In this document: positions 51,710-62,027 of the stretch, one piece after another
How the letters are laid out: each line of letters starts with the position of its first letter
Position numbering within the stretch: position 1 is the first letter of the stretch
From: Nocardioides limicola
Lineage (GTDB): Bacteria > Actinomycetota > Actinomycetes > Propionibacteriales > Nocardioidaceae
Assembly: GCF_016827675.1 (NCBI RefSeq)
Contig: NZ_JAERJA010000003.1
Coordinates: 124,001-188,000, forward strand
Length of the DNA: 64,000 nt
Direction: 5' to 3'
Made by a program: the position numbers and the translations under genes
Notes under the pieces: model-generated
What the model was told of the DNA's origin: nothing
Databases searched by the model: none
What the model saw: the letters and a program-made list of their open reading frames with translations, nothing else

Positions 51710-53205
51710 ATGACCACCTCACCACTGCGTTCGCCCGCGGCCGGACCAGCGCTCGGCAGGCGCGGTCTGCTCGGCGGTCTCGCCGCCGGCGCCGGCTTGG
51801 GCGTCGTCGGCCTGCCCTCGTCCGCGTCCGCTGCGTCCTCGGCCGGTTCACGTCGTACCGACGTGGTGGTGGTCGGTGCCGGGCTGGCCGGGCTCACGGC
51901 GGCACGGCGACTGGTCGCCGCCGGCCACTCGGTCACTCTGCTCGAGGCGAGCGGCCGAGTCGGAGGGCGCACCCTGAACCACGACCTGGGCGACGGGTTC
52001 ACGGTCGAGGCGGGTGGCCAGTTCGTAGGCCCCACCCAGGACCACATCCTCTCGCTCGCCTCCGAAGTGGGAGTGACGTCGTACGCCGCCACCCGCCCTG
52101 GCAAGAACGTCTACTTCGCCGACGGGCTGCGCCGCACCTACACCGGCGACATTCCCCCGGACCCGACCGCGCTGGCCGACCTGGCGCTGCTGATGCAGCG
52201 GCTCAACCACATGTCGACCGGCGTGCCGGTGGCCGCGCCGTGGGCGGCCGCCAAGGCCAGCGTCTACGACCGCGAGACCCTGGACAGTTGGATCCGCCGC
52301 AACAGCCTGCTGCCACGCGCCCTGGAACTGGTCAACGTGTCCTGAGCTCCGCCTACGGCGGCGAGGCCCGCGATGCGTCCCTGCTCTTCACGCTCTACTA
52401 CATCGCCTGCTTCGGCAACGAGACCACGCCGGGCACCCTGGAGCGTGGCATCGGGCAGGACGGCGGCGCCCAGGACGCCCGGTTCCACGGTGGCTCCCAA
52501 CTGATCTCGTTGCGGATGGCCGACCAGCTCGACGGCCGGGTCGTCCTGAATGCGCCGGTGCGTCGGATCGACCAGGACAGCACCGGCGTCCTCGTGCACT
52601 CCGACGCCGGCGTCTGGTCCGGCAAGCGAGTGGTGGTGGCGATCCCGCCCCAGTTGGCCGTGAAGATCGCGTGGAACCCGGGGCTTCCGGTCGAGCACGA
52701 GACCTTGTTCCAGAGGCTGCCGATGGGCACGCTGATGAAGGTCGAGGCGGTCTACCCGCGGCCGTTCTGGCGCGACGCGGGCCTCTCCGGGATGGCGATC
52801 AACCTCGCCGGGCCGGTCCGATCGATGTTCGACAACACCCCACCCGGCGACGAAGCTCCCGGCGTGCTGATGGGGTTCATCGGCGGCCACGCCTGGCGCC
52901 GGTACCGCGACCCCGCCACTCGCCGGGCAGCGGCTCTGAAGAACTTCGCCACCACGGTGGGCAGTCGGGCGCTCACGCCGGTGGAGTACTTCGAGCAGGA
53001 CTGGACGCGGCAGCCGTGGACCCTCGGCGGACCGACCTCGGTGGCCGCCCCCGGAGTGGTGTCGGACTTCGGCGCCGCCATCCGCGATCCGTTCGACCGG
53101 GTGCACTGGGCCGGGACCGAGACCTCGACGTACTGGAACGGCTACATGGACGGCGCCGTGCGCTCGGGTGAGCGGGCCGCCCTCGAGGTCCGGCAGCGGC
53201 TCTGA
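51710..53205 (+). pseudogene. Flavin monoamine oxidase, interrupted by a frameshift
   Basis: The first part (51,710-52,345) has a twin-arginine-like signal ([16 protein letters not shown]) and the FAD motif [20 protein letters not shown] with GGRTLN. It ends prematurely at ELVNVS-stop. The second part continues in another frame from about 52,335 ([25 protein letters not shown]) through the C-terminal FAD site (VHWAGTETSTYWNGYMDGAVRSGERAA). One lost base near 52,337 (between the codons for VNV and LSS) explains both. Without it the enzyme would be about 498 residues and exported. No slippery heptamer is present, so it is either a real mutation or a sequencing error. Confidence 0.85.
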
Positions 53206-53271
53206 GTTCGGCGCTGAGCCAGGCCCTGCCGATCGTCTGCGTACTCGGCGCCTTCCAGGTCCCACTCGCGC

Positions 53272-54156
53272 TCAGTGAGCTGAGCCGGTGTCGGCACGCA
53301 GCCGACTGACGGTGCGGCTCGCTGCCGCCGCGACGGCCACCGAGTGCACCCGCACGCCCCAGGCGCCGGTGGCCGCGGCGAGGGTCGCCACCGCCGCGGA
53401 GACGTCGTCGCGATCCTCGGGCCGGGCGCCGTCGAGTCCGCCGTAGTCCACGCACTCGGCGAGGAACCGTTTCCGGGAGGCGCCCACCAGCAGCGGGAAC
53501 CCCAGGGAGATCAGCCGGGGCAGGGCGGCCATCAGCGACCAACTGTGCTCGCTGGTCTTGGCGAAGCCCAGACCCGGGTCGATGACGATGCGCTCCTCGC
53601 GCACCCCCGCCGACAGGGCCGCCTCGCAGCGTCGCCCCAACTCGCTGCGGACCTCCTCGACCACCGACCCGTAGTGGGCGTGCTGCTGCATCACCTGGGA
53701 GTGGGCACGCCAGTGCATCAGCACGCACGTCACGTCGGCCTCGGCGAGGAACGGCAGCATCGCCGGATCGGCCAGCCCGCCGGAGACGTCATTGACCAGG
53801 TCGGCGCCGGCCGCGACGGCCGCCGCCGCGACGCCGGCGCGCATGGTGTCCACCGAGACCCGGACGCCGGCGTCACTGAGGGCCTCCACCACCGGCAGCA
53901 CCCGGCGCAGTTCCTCGCCCTCGCTCACCCGCACCGCCCCCGGCCGGGTCGACTCACCACCCACATCGACCAGGTCAGCGCCCTGCCGTACCAGGTCCAG
54001 ACCGTGCGCCACGGCCGCGTCGACATCGAGGAACCGGCCGCCGTCGGAGAACGAGTCGGGGGTGACGTTCACGATGCCCATCACCTGGCACCGCCTCGTC
54101 GAGGTGGCCGATGGCCCGGTGTCGCCCAGCGGCGCGGCGACGGTCGGCGTACTCAT
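53272..54156 (-). CDS. folP: Dihydropteroate synthase
   Basis: The 294-residue product has both DHPS signatures: [19 protein letters not shown] (about 24-42) and [12 protein letters not shown] (about 63-74). The pterin- and pABA-binding residues occur in [24 protein letters not shown] and VGASRKRFL, with [12 protein letters not shown] at the end. It joins the pterin pyrophosphate to p-aminobenzoate. ATG at 54,156 overlaps the folD stop (ATGA), giving a folD-folP operon next to the one-carbon genes; a second housekeeping copy elsewhere is likely. Confidence 0.93.
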   Translation of the reverse strand: MSTPTVAAPLGDTGPSATSTRRCQVMGIVNVTPDSFSDGGRFLDVDAAVAHGLDLVRQGADLVDVGGESTRPGAVRVSEGEELRRVLPVVEALSDAGVRVSVDTMRAGVAAAAVAAGADLVNDVSGGLADPAMLPFLAEADVTCVLMHWRAHSQVMQQHAHYGSVVEEVRSELGRRCEAALSAGVREERIVIDPGLGFAKTSEHSWSLMAALPRLISLGFPLLVGASRKRFLAECVDYGGLDGARPEDRDDVSAAVATLAAATGAWGVRVHSVAVAAAASRTVSRLRADTGSAH

Positions 54157-55064
54157 GCCGACCCCGCGGCCACAGCCGGGGATGCCATGTCCGCAGCGCC
54201 ACCGAGGTCGGGGAGTCCTCGCTCGGCGATCTCGACGATGTTGGTCAACAGCATCGCGCGGGTCATCGGCCCGACGCCACCGGTCGCACCGCTGACCTTG
54301 CCGGCCACCGTGTCGACCTCGGGATGGACATCGCCGAGGATCCCCTCGATGGTGCGGGTGATCCCGACCGAGAGCACGGTGGCGCCGGGACGCACCCAGT
54401 CGGGTTTGACCAGGTGGGCGACCCCGGCGGCCGCGACCACCACATCGGAGGCACGCGTGTGGGCGGCTACGTCGACGGTCGCCTCGTGACAGAGGGTGAC
54501 CGTGGCGTGCTCGGTGGGCCTGGTCAGCATCAACCCGAGCGGGCGTCCCACCGTCAGGCCACAGCCGATCACGCAGAACCGTGAGCCGGTGATGAGCACG
54601 TCATGTTGGCGGAGCAACTCGATGATCCCCCGCGGTGTGCACGGCAACGGTCCGGGGATTCCGAGCACGAGTTTGCCGAGGTTGGTCGGGTGCAGCCCGT
54701 CGGCGTCCTTGTCCGGATCGATCAGCTGCAGGACCCGGTGCGTGTCGATGTGCCGAGGTAGCGGGAGTTGGACGATGAACCCGGTGCAGGCCGGGTCGTC
54801 GTTGAGCCGGGCTACGGCGGACTCGACCTCGGCCTGGCTGGCCGTGGCGGGCAGTTCCACCCGCAGTGAGGCGATGCCCACCTCCGCGCAGTCACGATGC
54901 TTCCCAGCCACGTAGGCATGACTGCCCGGGTCCTCACCGACCAGGATGGTGCCGAGCCCGGGATCGCCGCCCCGGGCACGCAACCCCTGGACGCGGAGGG
55001 CGAGTTGCCGTTTGACCTCGGCAGCACTACGCGTGCCGTCGATCCTGGTCGCAGTGGCCACCAT
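54153..55064 (-). CDS. folD: Methylenetetrahydrofolate dehydrogenase/cyclohydrolase
   Basis: From ATG 55,064 (AAGGGAG upstream) the product is 303 residues. It has the FolD motifs: [22 protein letters not shown] with the catalytic Y-x3-[47 protein letters not shown] (NADP site) and [17 protein letters not shown]. It interconverts methylene-, methenyl- and formyl-tetrahydrofolate. The leader shares a 9-base word with the BCCT promoter region, so IclR control is possible. The methylene-THF it uses could come from sarcosine/betaine demethylation. Confidence 0.94.
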   Translation of the reverse strand: MVATATRIDGTRSAAEVKRQLALRVQGLRARGGDPGLGTILVGEDPGSHAYVAGKHRDCAEVGIASLRVELPATASQAEVESAVARLNDDPACTGFIVQLPLPRHIDTHRVLQLIDPDKDADGLHPTNLGKLVLGIPGPLPCTPRGIIELLRQHDVLITGSRFCVIGCGLTVGRPLGLMLTRPTEHATVTLCHEATVDVAAHTRASDVVVAAAGVAHLVKPDWVRPGATVLSVGITRTIEGILGDVHPEVDTVAGKVSGATGGVGPMTRAMLLTNIVEIAERGLPDLGGAADMASPAVAAGSA

Positions 55065-55072
55065 GTCTCCCT

Positions 55073-55099
55073 TCACACAACGCGGAGCGTAATGCGCAA
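55073..55099. promoter_or_regulatory. Candidate IclR box upstream of folD
   Basis: TCACACAAC (55,073-55,081) and ATGCGCAA (55,092-55,099, the reverse complement of TTGCGCAT) both recur, exactly or with one change, at the BCCT promoter (56,181-56,196). Confidence 0.45.
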
Positions 55100-55202
55100 C
55101 AGTCTCCGAGAGGTCTCCCCGCGTGTCAAGAGGACGATGATTCCCGTCACACCGAGTGGCGCGAACCCGAGTCCCCCTCCACTCATGACGTAGGGTTGCG
55201 CT

Positions 55203-56036
55203 ATGAGCAACTCGGACCAAGCGCAAGGCACCACCAAGCGCGGAGGCAGCGACAGCGCCGGCGGCGTTCAGTCGGTGGACCGCGCCATCACCGTCCTGGA
55301 GATCCTGGCCCGCGAGGGCAGCGCCGGGGTCAGCGAGGTCGCTGCCGAGGTCGGCGTACACAAGTCGACCGCCTTCCGCCTGCTGGCCGCCCTCGAGGAA
55401 CGCGACCTGGTCGAACAGAACCATGAGCGCGGCAAGTACCAGCTCGGGTTCGGCGTGCTGCGACTCGCCGGCGCCATCCCCACCAGACTCGACGTCGTCC
55501 GCCAGGCCCAGAGCGTCGTCGACGAACTGGCCGCGCGCCTGGACGAGACGATCAACGTCGCCGTGGTGCGCAAGCACTACGCGGTGCACGTCCAGCAGGC
55601 CCTCGGCTCCGCCGCCGTCGCCAGTCAGAACTGGGTGGGTCAACTCACGCCCCTGCACGCGACCTCGAGCGGCAAGGTCCTGCTCGCCTTCATGAGCGAG
55701 CAGCAGTGCCACGACGTTCTGGATGAGGCCGGACTCGAGGCGTTCACCGAGCACACCATCACCTCGCGCGCCGCACTGCTGGAGCAGTTGCGCCAGGTTC
55801 GCGAGGATGGGTACGCCACCACCTTCGAGGAGTACGAGACCGGCCTCAACGCCGCCGCGGTCCCGATCCGCGACCACACCGGAGCCGTGGTCGCCGCCCT
55901 CAGTGCCGCCGGACCGGCCTACCGGATGGACCAGGAGAGCATCGCGGCCCAGATCAAGGATCTGGAGGCCGCCGGCGCTCAGATCAGCCGCAGGATGGGC
56001 TACTTCGACCGGGATCCAGCCCCCGACCAGTCCTAG
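55203..56036 (+). CDS. IclR-family transcriptional regulator
   Basis: The 277-residue product has a winged HTH ([51 protein letters not shown]) and the IclR effector domain ([52 protein letters not shown]). It sits between divergent folD-folP and the BCCT gene, both with similar upstream words, so it is the probable regulator of the one-carbon cluster, likely sensing betaine or a demethylation product. Confidence 0.92.
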   Translation: MSNSDQAQGTTKRGGSDSAGGVQSVDRAITVLEILAREGSAGVSEVAAEVGVHKSTAFRLLAALEERDLVEQNHERGKYQLGFGVLRLAGAIPTRLDVVRQAQSVVDELAARLDETINVAVVRKHYAVHVQQALGSAAVASQNWVGQLTPLHATSSGKVLLAFMSEQQCHDVLDEAGLEAFTEHTITSRAALLEQLRQVREDGYATTFEEYETGLNAAAVPIRDHTGAVVAALSAAGPAYRMDQESIAAQIKDLEAAGAQISRRMGYFDRDPAPDQS

Positions 56037-56074
56037 CGGCCAGCCCTAGCAGTCAGGGCACCTCGCACGTCGTC

Positions 56075-56113
56075 ACCAGTCCCCCGCTCGGCTCGTCCGG
56101 GCGGGGGACTGGT
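56075..56113 (+). terminator. Strong hairpin after the IclR gene
   Basis: ACCAGTCCCCCGC and GCGGGGGACTGGT form a perfect 13-base-pair stem with a 13-base loop, 38 bases after the stop codon. No U-run follows, as is common for actinobacterial terminators. Confidence 0.75.
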
Positions 56114-56175
56114 GCCTTGGTCGGACCGGTCCCCTCGGCAGAGTCGCTCGACGAGTTTTTGTTTCTTGTTCAGCA

Positions 56176-56210
56176 TTGTGTTGCGAATCACACAACAGTC
56201 GTCCTAGAGT
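56176..56210 (+). promoter_or_regulatory. IclR operator and promoter of the BCCT gene
   Basis: TTGTGT (56,176-56,181) and ACACAA (56,190-56,195) form a 6-base inverted repeat around TGCGAATC. A possible promoter overlaps it: TTGCGA (56,181-56,186), 18 bases, TAGAGT (56,205-56,210). The preceding 30 bases are T-rich. Confidence 0.55.
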
Positions 56211-56256
56211 GAAAAGCAACTCCGGCAACGTTGCCTCCATCCGAAGGGACATTCGC

Positions 56257-57945
56257 ATGACAAGCACACCCGAGATGCCGCAGGCGAGACGTCGCAGGTC
56301 TCAGGCAACTGCGACAGAGGAGCTGCCCCCACCCAAGCCCCCAAGCACGGGCGGACTGATCCCGGCCCCACGCGTCTTCATCCCCGCAGCAGTGCTGGTG
56401 GTGGGGTTCGTAGCCATCACCGCGGCGTTCCCCACGAAGATGGGTGAGTGGATCGGCAAGGCCAACAGTTCGGTCGTCCAGGACCTCGCCTGGTGGTACA
56501 TCGCCATCGTCGCCGGCTTCGTCTTCTTCTCGATCTGGATCGCCGCCTCCCACATGGGCGACATCGTGCTCGGCAAGGACGGCGAACGCCCCGAGTTCTC
56601 GCTCACCTCCTGGTTCGCGATGCTCTTCGCCGCCGGCATGGGCATCGGACTGGTGTTCTGGGGCGTCGCGGAGCCGCTCAACCACTACGCTGCCACCCCG
56701 CCCGGGATGGACGGCTCCACGCCTGCGGAGCAGGCCAAGTCCGCGATGGACATCACCTTCCTGCACTGGGGCCTGCACGCCTGGGCGATCTACGTGGTGG
56801 TCGGCCTCGCCGTCGCCTACTCGGTGCACCGCAAGGGCAACCCCATCTCGCTGCGTTGGGTACTACGACCGCTGCTCGGCGACCGGGTCAAGGGCTTCTG
56901 GGGTGACGTCATCGACGTCATCGCCGTCCTCGGCACCCTGTTCGGCGTGGCGACCTCGCTGGGCCTCGGCGTGAGCCAGATCGGCGCCGGCCTGGCCTAC
57001 CTGGGCGTGGTGGACCAGGCCACCACCTTGCTGCTGGTGCTGCTGATCATCGTCATCACCGCCATCGCCACGGTGTCGGTGGTCACCGGCATCGACCGCG
57101 GCATCAAGTGGCTCTCGAACATCAACCTGGTGCTGGCTGTCGGTCTGGTGTTCGTGCTGCTCGTGGTCGGCCCGACGGTGTTCATCCTCAGCGACTTCGT
57201 TACCCAGGTCGGCTCCTACGTGCAGAACTTCTTCACGCTGTCCTTCAACGGGATGCCGTTCGAGGAGGACGGCAAGCAGTGGCTGGGCTGGTGGACGACC
57301 TTCTACTGGGGCTGGTGGATGAGCTGGGCGCCGTTCGTGGGCGTCTTCATCGCCCGGATCTCCCGTGGCCGCACCGTGCGCGAGTTCATCGTCGGTGTGC
57401 TGCTGGTGCCGACCCTGGTCACCTTCATCTGGTTCTCGGTGATGGGCGGCACCGCTCTGTACCTGGAGGTCTTCGAGGGCGGCGGCTTGATCGAGGATGG
57501 TGCCGTCAGCACGAACACCGCTCTCTTCCAGCTGATCGACCTCGTGGCGCCGTCGATCTCGGTGCTGCTGAGCATCGTGGTGATCTTCCTGATCGTGATC
57601 TTCTTCGTCACCAGTTCCGACTCCGGCTCGTTCGTGATCACCATGCTCTCCTCCGGTGGAAACGCCAACCCGCCGGTCTGGAGCCGCACCTTCTGGGCCT
57701 GCCTGGAGGGCGCGATCGCAGCAGTGCTGCTGCTGGCCGGCACCGCAGCGGGCGGGGACGCCAACCCACTCGGCGCTCTGCAGACGATGGCCATCCTGCT
57801 CGCGCTCCCCTTCAGCATCGTGATGGTGCTGATGTGCATCGCCACGGCGAAAGCACTGCTGGCGGAGAACCGACTCCGCCTGGAGAAGCACCGGCAGTGG
57901 CTGGCCGAGCAGGTGGCCGAGGAGTTGGAGAACCACAAGAGCTGA
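56257..57945 (+). CDS. BCCT-family transporter (glycine betaine/choline/carnitine type)
   Basis: From ATG 56,257 (GAAGGGA upstream) the product is 562 residues with 12 expected membrane helices. The family markers are [23 protein letters not shown] in the early part and the tryptophan-rich substrate segment [33 protein letters not shown], followed by [21 protein letters not shown]. It imports a quaternary amine by Na+ or H+ symport. With soxG, sdaA and the C1 genes nearby, glycine betaine is the best-supported substrate. Confidence 0.93.
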   Translation: MTSTPEMPQARRRRSQATATEELPPPKPPSTGGLIPAPRVFIPAAVLVVGFVAITAAFPTKMGEWIGKANSSVVQDLAWWYIAIVAGFVFFSIWIAASHMGDIVLGKDGERPEFSLTSWFAMLFAAGMGIGLVFWGVAEPLNHYAATPPGMDGSTPAEQAKSAMDITFLHWGLHAWAIYVVVGLAVAYSVHRKGNPISLRWVLRPLLGDRVKGFWGDVIDVIAVLGTLFGVATSLGLGVSQIGAGLAYLGVVDQATTLLLVLLIIVITAIATVSVVTGIDRGIKWLSNINLVLAVGLVFVLLVVGPTVFILSDFVTQVGSYVQNFFTLSFNGMPFEEDGKQWLGWWTTFYWGWWMSWAPFVGVFIARISRGRTVREFIVGVLLVPTLVTFIWFSVMGGTALYLEVFEGGGLIEDGAVSTNTALFQLIDLVAPSISVLLSIVVIFLIVIFFVTSSDSGSFVITMLSSGGNANPPVWSRTFWACLEGAIAAVLLLAGTAAGGDANPLGALQTMAILLALPFSIVMVLMCIATAKALLAENRLRLEKHRQWLAEQVAEELENHKS

Positions 57946-57967
57946 CCCGCCTCATCGCGGCTGGCTC

Positions 57968-58003
57968 GCGGGTGCCCGGGACCGCACGGTCCCGGGCACC
58001 CGC
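57968..58003 (+). terminator. Perfect 17-base-pair hairpin between BCCT and mscR
   Basis: GCGGGTGCCCGGGACCG and its exact complement CGGTCCCGGGCACCCGC are separated by only CA. Nothing resembling a U-run follows. It lies 23 bases after the BCCT stop and 21 before the mscR start. As a terminator it would uncouple the two genes; as a processing or cruciform structure it would not. Confidence 0.75.
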
Positions 58004-58024
58004 ACCCACAGACCAAGGAGAATC

Positions 58025-59110
58025 ATGGCCGCCATCGTCCAGGGCGTCGTCGCCCTCAGCAAGGGAGCACCGGTCGAACTCGTCGACATCGTCGTGCCCG
58101 ACCCCGGACCGGGCGAGGCGGTCGTCAAGGTGCAGGCCTGCGGCGTCTGCCATACCGACCTGCACTACCGCGAGGGCGGCATCAACGACGAGTTCCCGTT
58201 CCTGCTCGGTCACGAGGCCGCCGGCGTCGTCGAGACCGTCGGCCCCGGCGTCACCGAGATCCAGCCCGGTGACTTCGTGGTCCTCAACTGGCGCGCGGTG
58301 TGCGGCCAGTGTCGTGCCTGCGCCAAGGGCAAGCCCCAGTACTGCTTCGCCACCCACAACGCCACCCAGCCGATGACCCTGACCGACGGCACCCCCCTCT
58401 CCCCCGCCCTCGGCATCGGCGCATTCATCGAGAAGACCCTGGTGGCGGCCGGGCAGTGCACCAAGGTGGACCCCCACGCACCCGCCAGCGCTGCCGGACT
58501 GCTCGGCTGTGGCGTGATGGCAGGGTTCGGCGCTGCGGTGAACACGGGCGGGATCAGCCGGGGCGAGTCCATCGCGGTGATCGGCTGCGGCGGCGTCGGC
58601 AATGCCGCCATCGCCGGCGCCACCCTGGTCGGGGCGAGCACCATCATCGCCGTCGACGTGGACGACCGGAAGCTCGAGTGGGCGAGGAGGTTCGGCGCCA
58701 CGCACACAGTGAACTCCCGCGAGGAGGACGCCGTTGAGGCCATCCGCGGGCTCACCGGCGGATTCGGCGCGGATGTGGTCGTGGACGCGGTCGGTCGCCC
58801 CGAGACGTACGAACAGGCCTTCTATGCCCGCGACCTCGCCGGCACCGTCGTGCTGGTCGGCGTCCCCACGCCCGACCTGCAGATCACCTTGCCACTGCTC
58901 GAGGTGTTCGGCCGCGGCGGCGCCCTCAAGTCCAGTTGGTACGGCGACTGTCTGCCCTCCCGCGACTTCCCGATGCTGGTCGACCTCGCCGCGCAGGGCC
59001 GGTTCCCACTCGCGGAGTTCGTCACCGAGACCATCGGGCTCGGGGACGTCGAGGCGGCGTTCACGAAGATGCACCACGGTGACGTCCTGCGTTCGGTGGT
59101 CGAACTGTGA
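58025..59110 (+). CDS. mscR: S-(hydroxymethyl)mycothiol dehydrogenase
   Basis: The 361-residue product is a zinc alcohol dehydrogenase. C42 and H43 (ACGVCHTDL) and H63-E64 (LLGHEAAG) form the catalytic zinc site, and C93, C96, C99 and C107 the structural zinc. [13 protein letters not shown] is the NAD loop. The sequence closely follows mycobacterial MscR/AdhE2 (for example [66 protein letters not shown]). It oxidises the mycothiol adduct of formaldehyde, here probably formaldehyde released by betaine or sarcosine demethylation. AAGGAG precedes the ATG. It overlaps the next gene. Confidence 0.93.
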   Translation: MAAIVQGVVALSKGAPVELVDIVVPDPGPGEAVVKVQACGVCHTDLHYREGGINDEFPFLLGHEAAGVVETVGPGVTEIQPGDFVVLNWRAVCGQCRACAKGKPQYCFATHNATQPMTLTDGTPLSPALGIGAFIEKTLVAAGQCTKVDPHAPASAAGLLGCGVMAGFGAAVNTGGISRGESIAVIGCGGVGNAAIAGATLVGASTIIAVDVDDRKLEWARRFGATHTVNSREEDAVEAIRGLTGGFGADVVVDAVGRPETYEQAFYARDLAGTVVLVGVPTPDLQITLPLLEVFGRGGALKSSWYGDCLPSRDFPMLVDLAAQGRFPLAEFVTETIGLGDVEAAFTKMHHGDVLRSVVEL

Positions 59111-59736
59111 CCGCGGTGCGCTGCACCCGGGTCGTCACCGCGGGCACCTTCAGCCTCGACGGCGGCACCTGGGACGTCGAGAACAACGTCTGGGTGATCG
59201 GCGACGACGACCAGTGTGTCGTCATCGACGCCGCCCATGACGCCGCACCGATCCTGGCGGCCGTCGGCGGCCGCCGGGTGCTCGCCGTCCTTCTCACCCA
59301 CGCCCACGACGACCACATCGGCGCCGCCGGTGACCTGTGCGCGGCCACGAACGCCCCGTCGTACCTGCACCCCGACGACCGGGTGCTGTGGGACCGCGTG
59401 CATGCGTTCCCCCCGGACCGAGACCTCGCCGACGGCGACTCGTTCGAGGTCGGCGGCATCCGCCTGTCCACCCTGCACACCCCGGGTCACGCCCCAGGAG
59501 CCTGCTGCTTCTACTCCGAGGAACTGGGGGCGGTGTTCACCGGCGACACCCTGTTCCAGGGTGGACCCGGCGCCACCGGCCGCTCCTTCAGCGACTTCCC
59601 CACGATCATCGACTCCATCCGCGACAAACTGCTCACCCTGCCGCCCGAGACCGTTGTGCACACCGGTCACGGACAGGACACGACCGTGCGGGCCGAGCTG
59701 CCCGCACTCGACGCGTGGATCGCCCGCGGCTACTGA
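59107..59736 (+). CDS. Metallo-beta-lactamase-fold hydrolase (MscR partner)
   Basis: The 209-residue product has H65-x-H67-x-D69-H70 (THAHDDH), [23 protein letters not shown] and HTGHGQDT, a full dinuclear metal site. A gene of this family is next to mscR in mycobacteria as well, so it probably hydrolyses the formyl- or related mycothiol thioester made by MscR to formate; this is inference. GTG overlaps the mscR stop (GTGA). Its 3' end overlaps that of the convergent fdhF-like gene by seven bases. Confidence 0.88.
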   Translation: MTAVRCTRVVTAGTFSLDGGTWDVENNVWVIGDDDQCVVIDAAHDAAPILAAVGGRRVLAVLLTHAHDDHIGAAGDLCAATNAPSYLHPDDRVLWDRVHAFPPDRDLADGDSFEVGGIRLSTLHTPGHAPGACCFYSEELGAVFTGDTLFQGGPGATGRSFSDFPTIIDSIRDKLLTLPPETVVHTGHGQDTTVRAELPALDAWIARGY

Positions 59737-62027
59737 TCCCCCGCGGCCGAGCGCTCGAGGCGGACCAGCACCGACTTCGAGGTCGGGGTGTTGCTCTCCT
59801 CGGCCGTGGAGTCGAGAGGCACCAGCGGGTTGGTCTCGGGGTAGTAGGCGGCGGCCGTGCCGACGGGCGTGTCGTACTCCACGACCCGGAAGTCGCGCAC
59901 CCGACGCTCGCGTGCGTCGTCCCAGCAGGCGACGATGTCGACGAGGTCGCCGGCCCGCAGTCCCATCGCCGCCAGGTCGCGGCGGTTGACCATCACCACC
60001 AGGCGGCCCCCTTCGATGCCGCGGTATCGGTCACTGAGCCCGTAGACGGTGGTGTTGAACTGGTCGTGGCTGCGCAGCGTCTGCAGCACCAGGTGCCCTG
60101 GCGGGACCTGGAGTGGCTCGATCGGTGAAGCCGTGAAGTGCGCCCTGCCCGAGCCGGTGACGAAGGTGCGACTGTCCCGCGGCGGATGCGGCAGCACGAA
60201 GCCGCTGCGCTGGACGACCCGCGCCTCGAAGTCCTCGAAGCCTGGTACGACGCGCTCGATGCCGGCCCGGATCAGCCGGTAGTCCGCCCGCAGTTCCCTC
60301 CAGTTCACCACCGACGCCGGCCCGAGGGCTGCCTCGGCGATCCCGGTGACGATGGCGACCTCGGAGCGCAGGTGAGCACTGGCCGGGTCGAGGCGCCCAC
60401 GGGAGGCGTGCACCACCGACATGGAGTCCTCGACGGTGACGAACTGTGGACCGCTGGCCTGCTCATCACGTTCGGTGCGGCCGAGGGTGGGCAGGATCAG
60501 CGCCGTGCGACCGGTGATCAGATGGGACCGGTTCAGCTTGGTGGAGATCTGCACCGTGAGCGCCGTACGTTGCAGCGCTTCCGCGGTCAGAGCCGTGTCC
60601 GGGGCCGCGTGCAGGAAGTTGCCCCCCAACGCCACGAAGACCGACGCCTTCCCCTCGAGCATGGCGTGGATGCACTCCACGGTGTCGTGGCCGTGCTCGC
60701 GGGGCGGTTCGAAACCGTAGGCGGCGGCCAGCGCGTCGAGGAACTCCGGTGGCGGCTTCTCCCAGATCCCCATCGTGCGGTCACCCTGCACGTTGGAGTG
60801 GCCGCGCACCGGGCACAGCCCGGCGCCTGGCTTGCCGATGTCTCCCCGGGCCAGGGCGAGGTTGACCACCTCCTTGATGGTGGCGACGGCATTGCGGTGT
60901 TGGGTCAGGCCCATCGCCCAGCAGTAGATCGTCGCCTGCGAGTCGGCGATCATCCGGGCCGCCTCGGTGATCTGCTCCCGGTCCAGGCCAGTGACGGCCT
61001 CCACCTGCTCCCAGTCCACCCCGGCGACGTGATCTCGCCACTCGCCGAAACCCTGCGTGTGGGCGTCGACGAAGCTGTGGTCGATCGCATCCCATTCGAC
61101 CAGCAGCGCCCCGATGGCCTGGAAGAGCGCGAGATCGCCGTTGAGGCGGACCTGCAGATGCAGGTCGGTGAGGTCGGTCCCCCGCCCGACGATGCCGCGG
61201 GGGTACTGGGGATTGCGGAAGTTGACCAGACCGGCCTCGCGAAGCGGGTTGATGGAGATGATCCGCGCCCCGCGACGCTTCGCGATCTCCAGCGCGGACA
61301 GCATCCGAGGATGGTTGGTCCCGGGATTCTGCCCCGCAAGCACGATCAGGTCCGCCGAGTAGAGATCCTCCAGGCTGACGCTGCCCTTGCCGATGCCGAT
61401 CGTGTCGATCAGCGCGACACCGCTGGACTCGTGGCACATGTTGGAGCAGTCGGGCAGATTGTTCGTCCCGAACTCGCGGGCGAACAACTGATACGCGAAC
61501 GCGGCCTCGTTCGAGGCGCGGCCGGAGGTGTAGAAGACCGCCTCGTCCGCGGAGCCGAGCCGCTGCAGGTGGTCGCCGACGACCTGCAGGGCGGCATCCC
61601 ACGAGATCGGCTCGTAGTGCTCGGATCCGGGCCACTTGACCATCGGGTGGGTCAGGCGCCCCTGCTTCCCCAGCCAGTGGTCGGTCTGCTGGAGGAGGTC
61701 GCCGACGCTGTGCTCGGCGAAGAACTCGGGGGTGACTCGCGCCTTGGTGCCTTCCTCGGCGACCGCCTTCGCGCCGTTCTCACAGAACTCGGCACGGTGC
61801 CGGTGCTCGGGGTCGGGATCGGGCCACGCGCAGCTCATGCAGTCGAAGCCCTCGGGCTGATTGACGCGCAGCAGGGTGCGCGCGGTGCGCACCGGCCCCA
61901 TCTCCTTGAGGGCGCGCCGCATCGCCACCGTGACGGCGGGCAGACCCGCGGCGTGGTCGCCCGGTCCGGTGATGGTCAGGTCCGACTCGTCCGCGGAGCC
62001 GAGGAGGCGCTGGTCGTCGCCGCTCAT
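59730..62027 (-). CDS. FdhF/YdeP-family molybdopterin oxidoreductase (formate dehydrogenase-like)
   Basis: From ATG 62,027 (GTG 62,033 also possible) the product is 765 residues. The N-terminal Cys set C63-x2-C66 and C82 is a reduced form of the usual [4Fe-4S] motif. C198-H199 (SNMCHESSGVAL) gives the molybdenum-ligand Cys and neighbouring His of FdhF. Cofactor segments include IVLAGQNPGTNHPRML, CWAMGLTQHRNAV and GAGLCPVRGHSNVQGDRTMG. YdeP-type proteins are formate dehydrogenases or close relatives, and here it would oxidise formate from the C1 route. It starts on the TGATG overlap with sdaA. Confidence 0.88.
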   Translation of the reverse strand: MSGDDQRLLGSADESDLTITGPGDHAAGLPAVTVAMRRALKEMGPVRTARTLLRVNQPEGFDCMSCAWPDPDPEHRHRAEFCENGAKAVAEEGTKARVTPEFFAEHSVGDLLQQTDHWLGKQGRLTHPMVKWPGSEHYEPISWDAALQVVGDHLQRLGSADEAVFYTSGRASNEAAFAYQLFAREFGTNNLPDCSNMCHESSGVALIDTIGIGKGSVSLEDLYSADLIVLAGQNPGTNHPRMLSALEIAKRRGARIISINPLREAGLVNFRNPQYPRGIVGRGTDLTDLHLQVRLNGDLALFQAIGALLVEWDAIDHSFVDAHTQGFGEWRDHVAGVDWEQVEAVTGLDREQITEAARMIADSQATIYCWAMGLTQHRNAVATIKEVVNLALARGDIGKPGAGLCPVRGHSNVQGDRTMGIWEKPPPEFLDALAAAYGFEPPREHGHDTVECIHAMLEGKASVFVALGGNFLHAAPDTALTAEALQRTALTVQISTKLNRSHLITGRTALILPTLGRTERDEQASGPQFVTVEDSMSVVHASRGRLDPASAHLRSEVAIVTGIAEAALGPASVVNWRELRADYRLIRAGIERVVPGFEDFEARVVQRSGFVLPHPPRDSRTFVTGSGRAHFTASPIEPLQVPPGHLVLQTLRSHDQFNTTVYGLSDRYRGIEGGRLVVMVNRRDLAAMGLRAGDLVDIVACWDDARERRVRDFRVVEYDTPVGTAAAYYPETNPLVPLDSTAEESNTPTSKSVLVRLERSAAGDQ

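Noticed and set aside
52330..52350. Programmed -1 frameshift in the amine oxidase gene
   Set aside because: No slippery heptamer or downstream structure is visible, and the family is not known for recoding.
56041..56125. Riboswitch upstream of the BCCT gene
   Set aside because: The hairpin is a simple perfect stem directly after the IclR stop and before the BCCT promoter, which fits a terminator. No known aptamer core was recognised.
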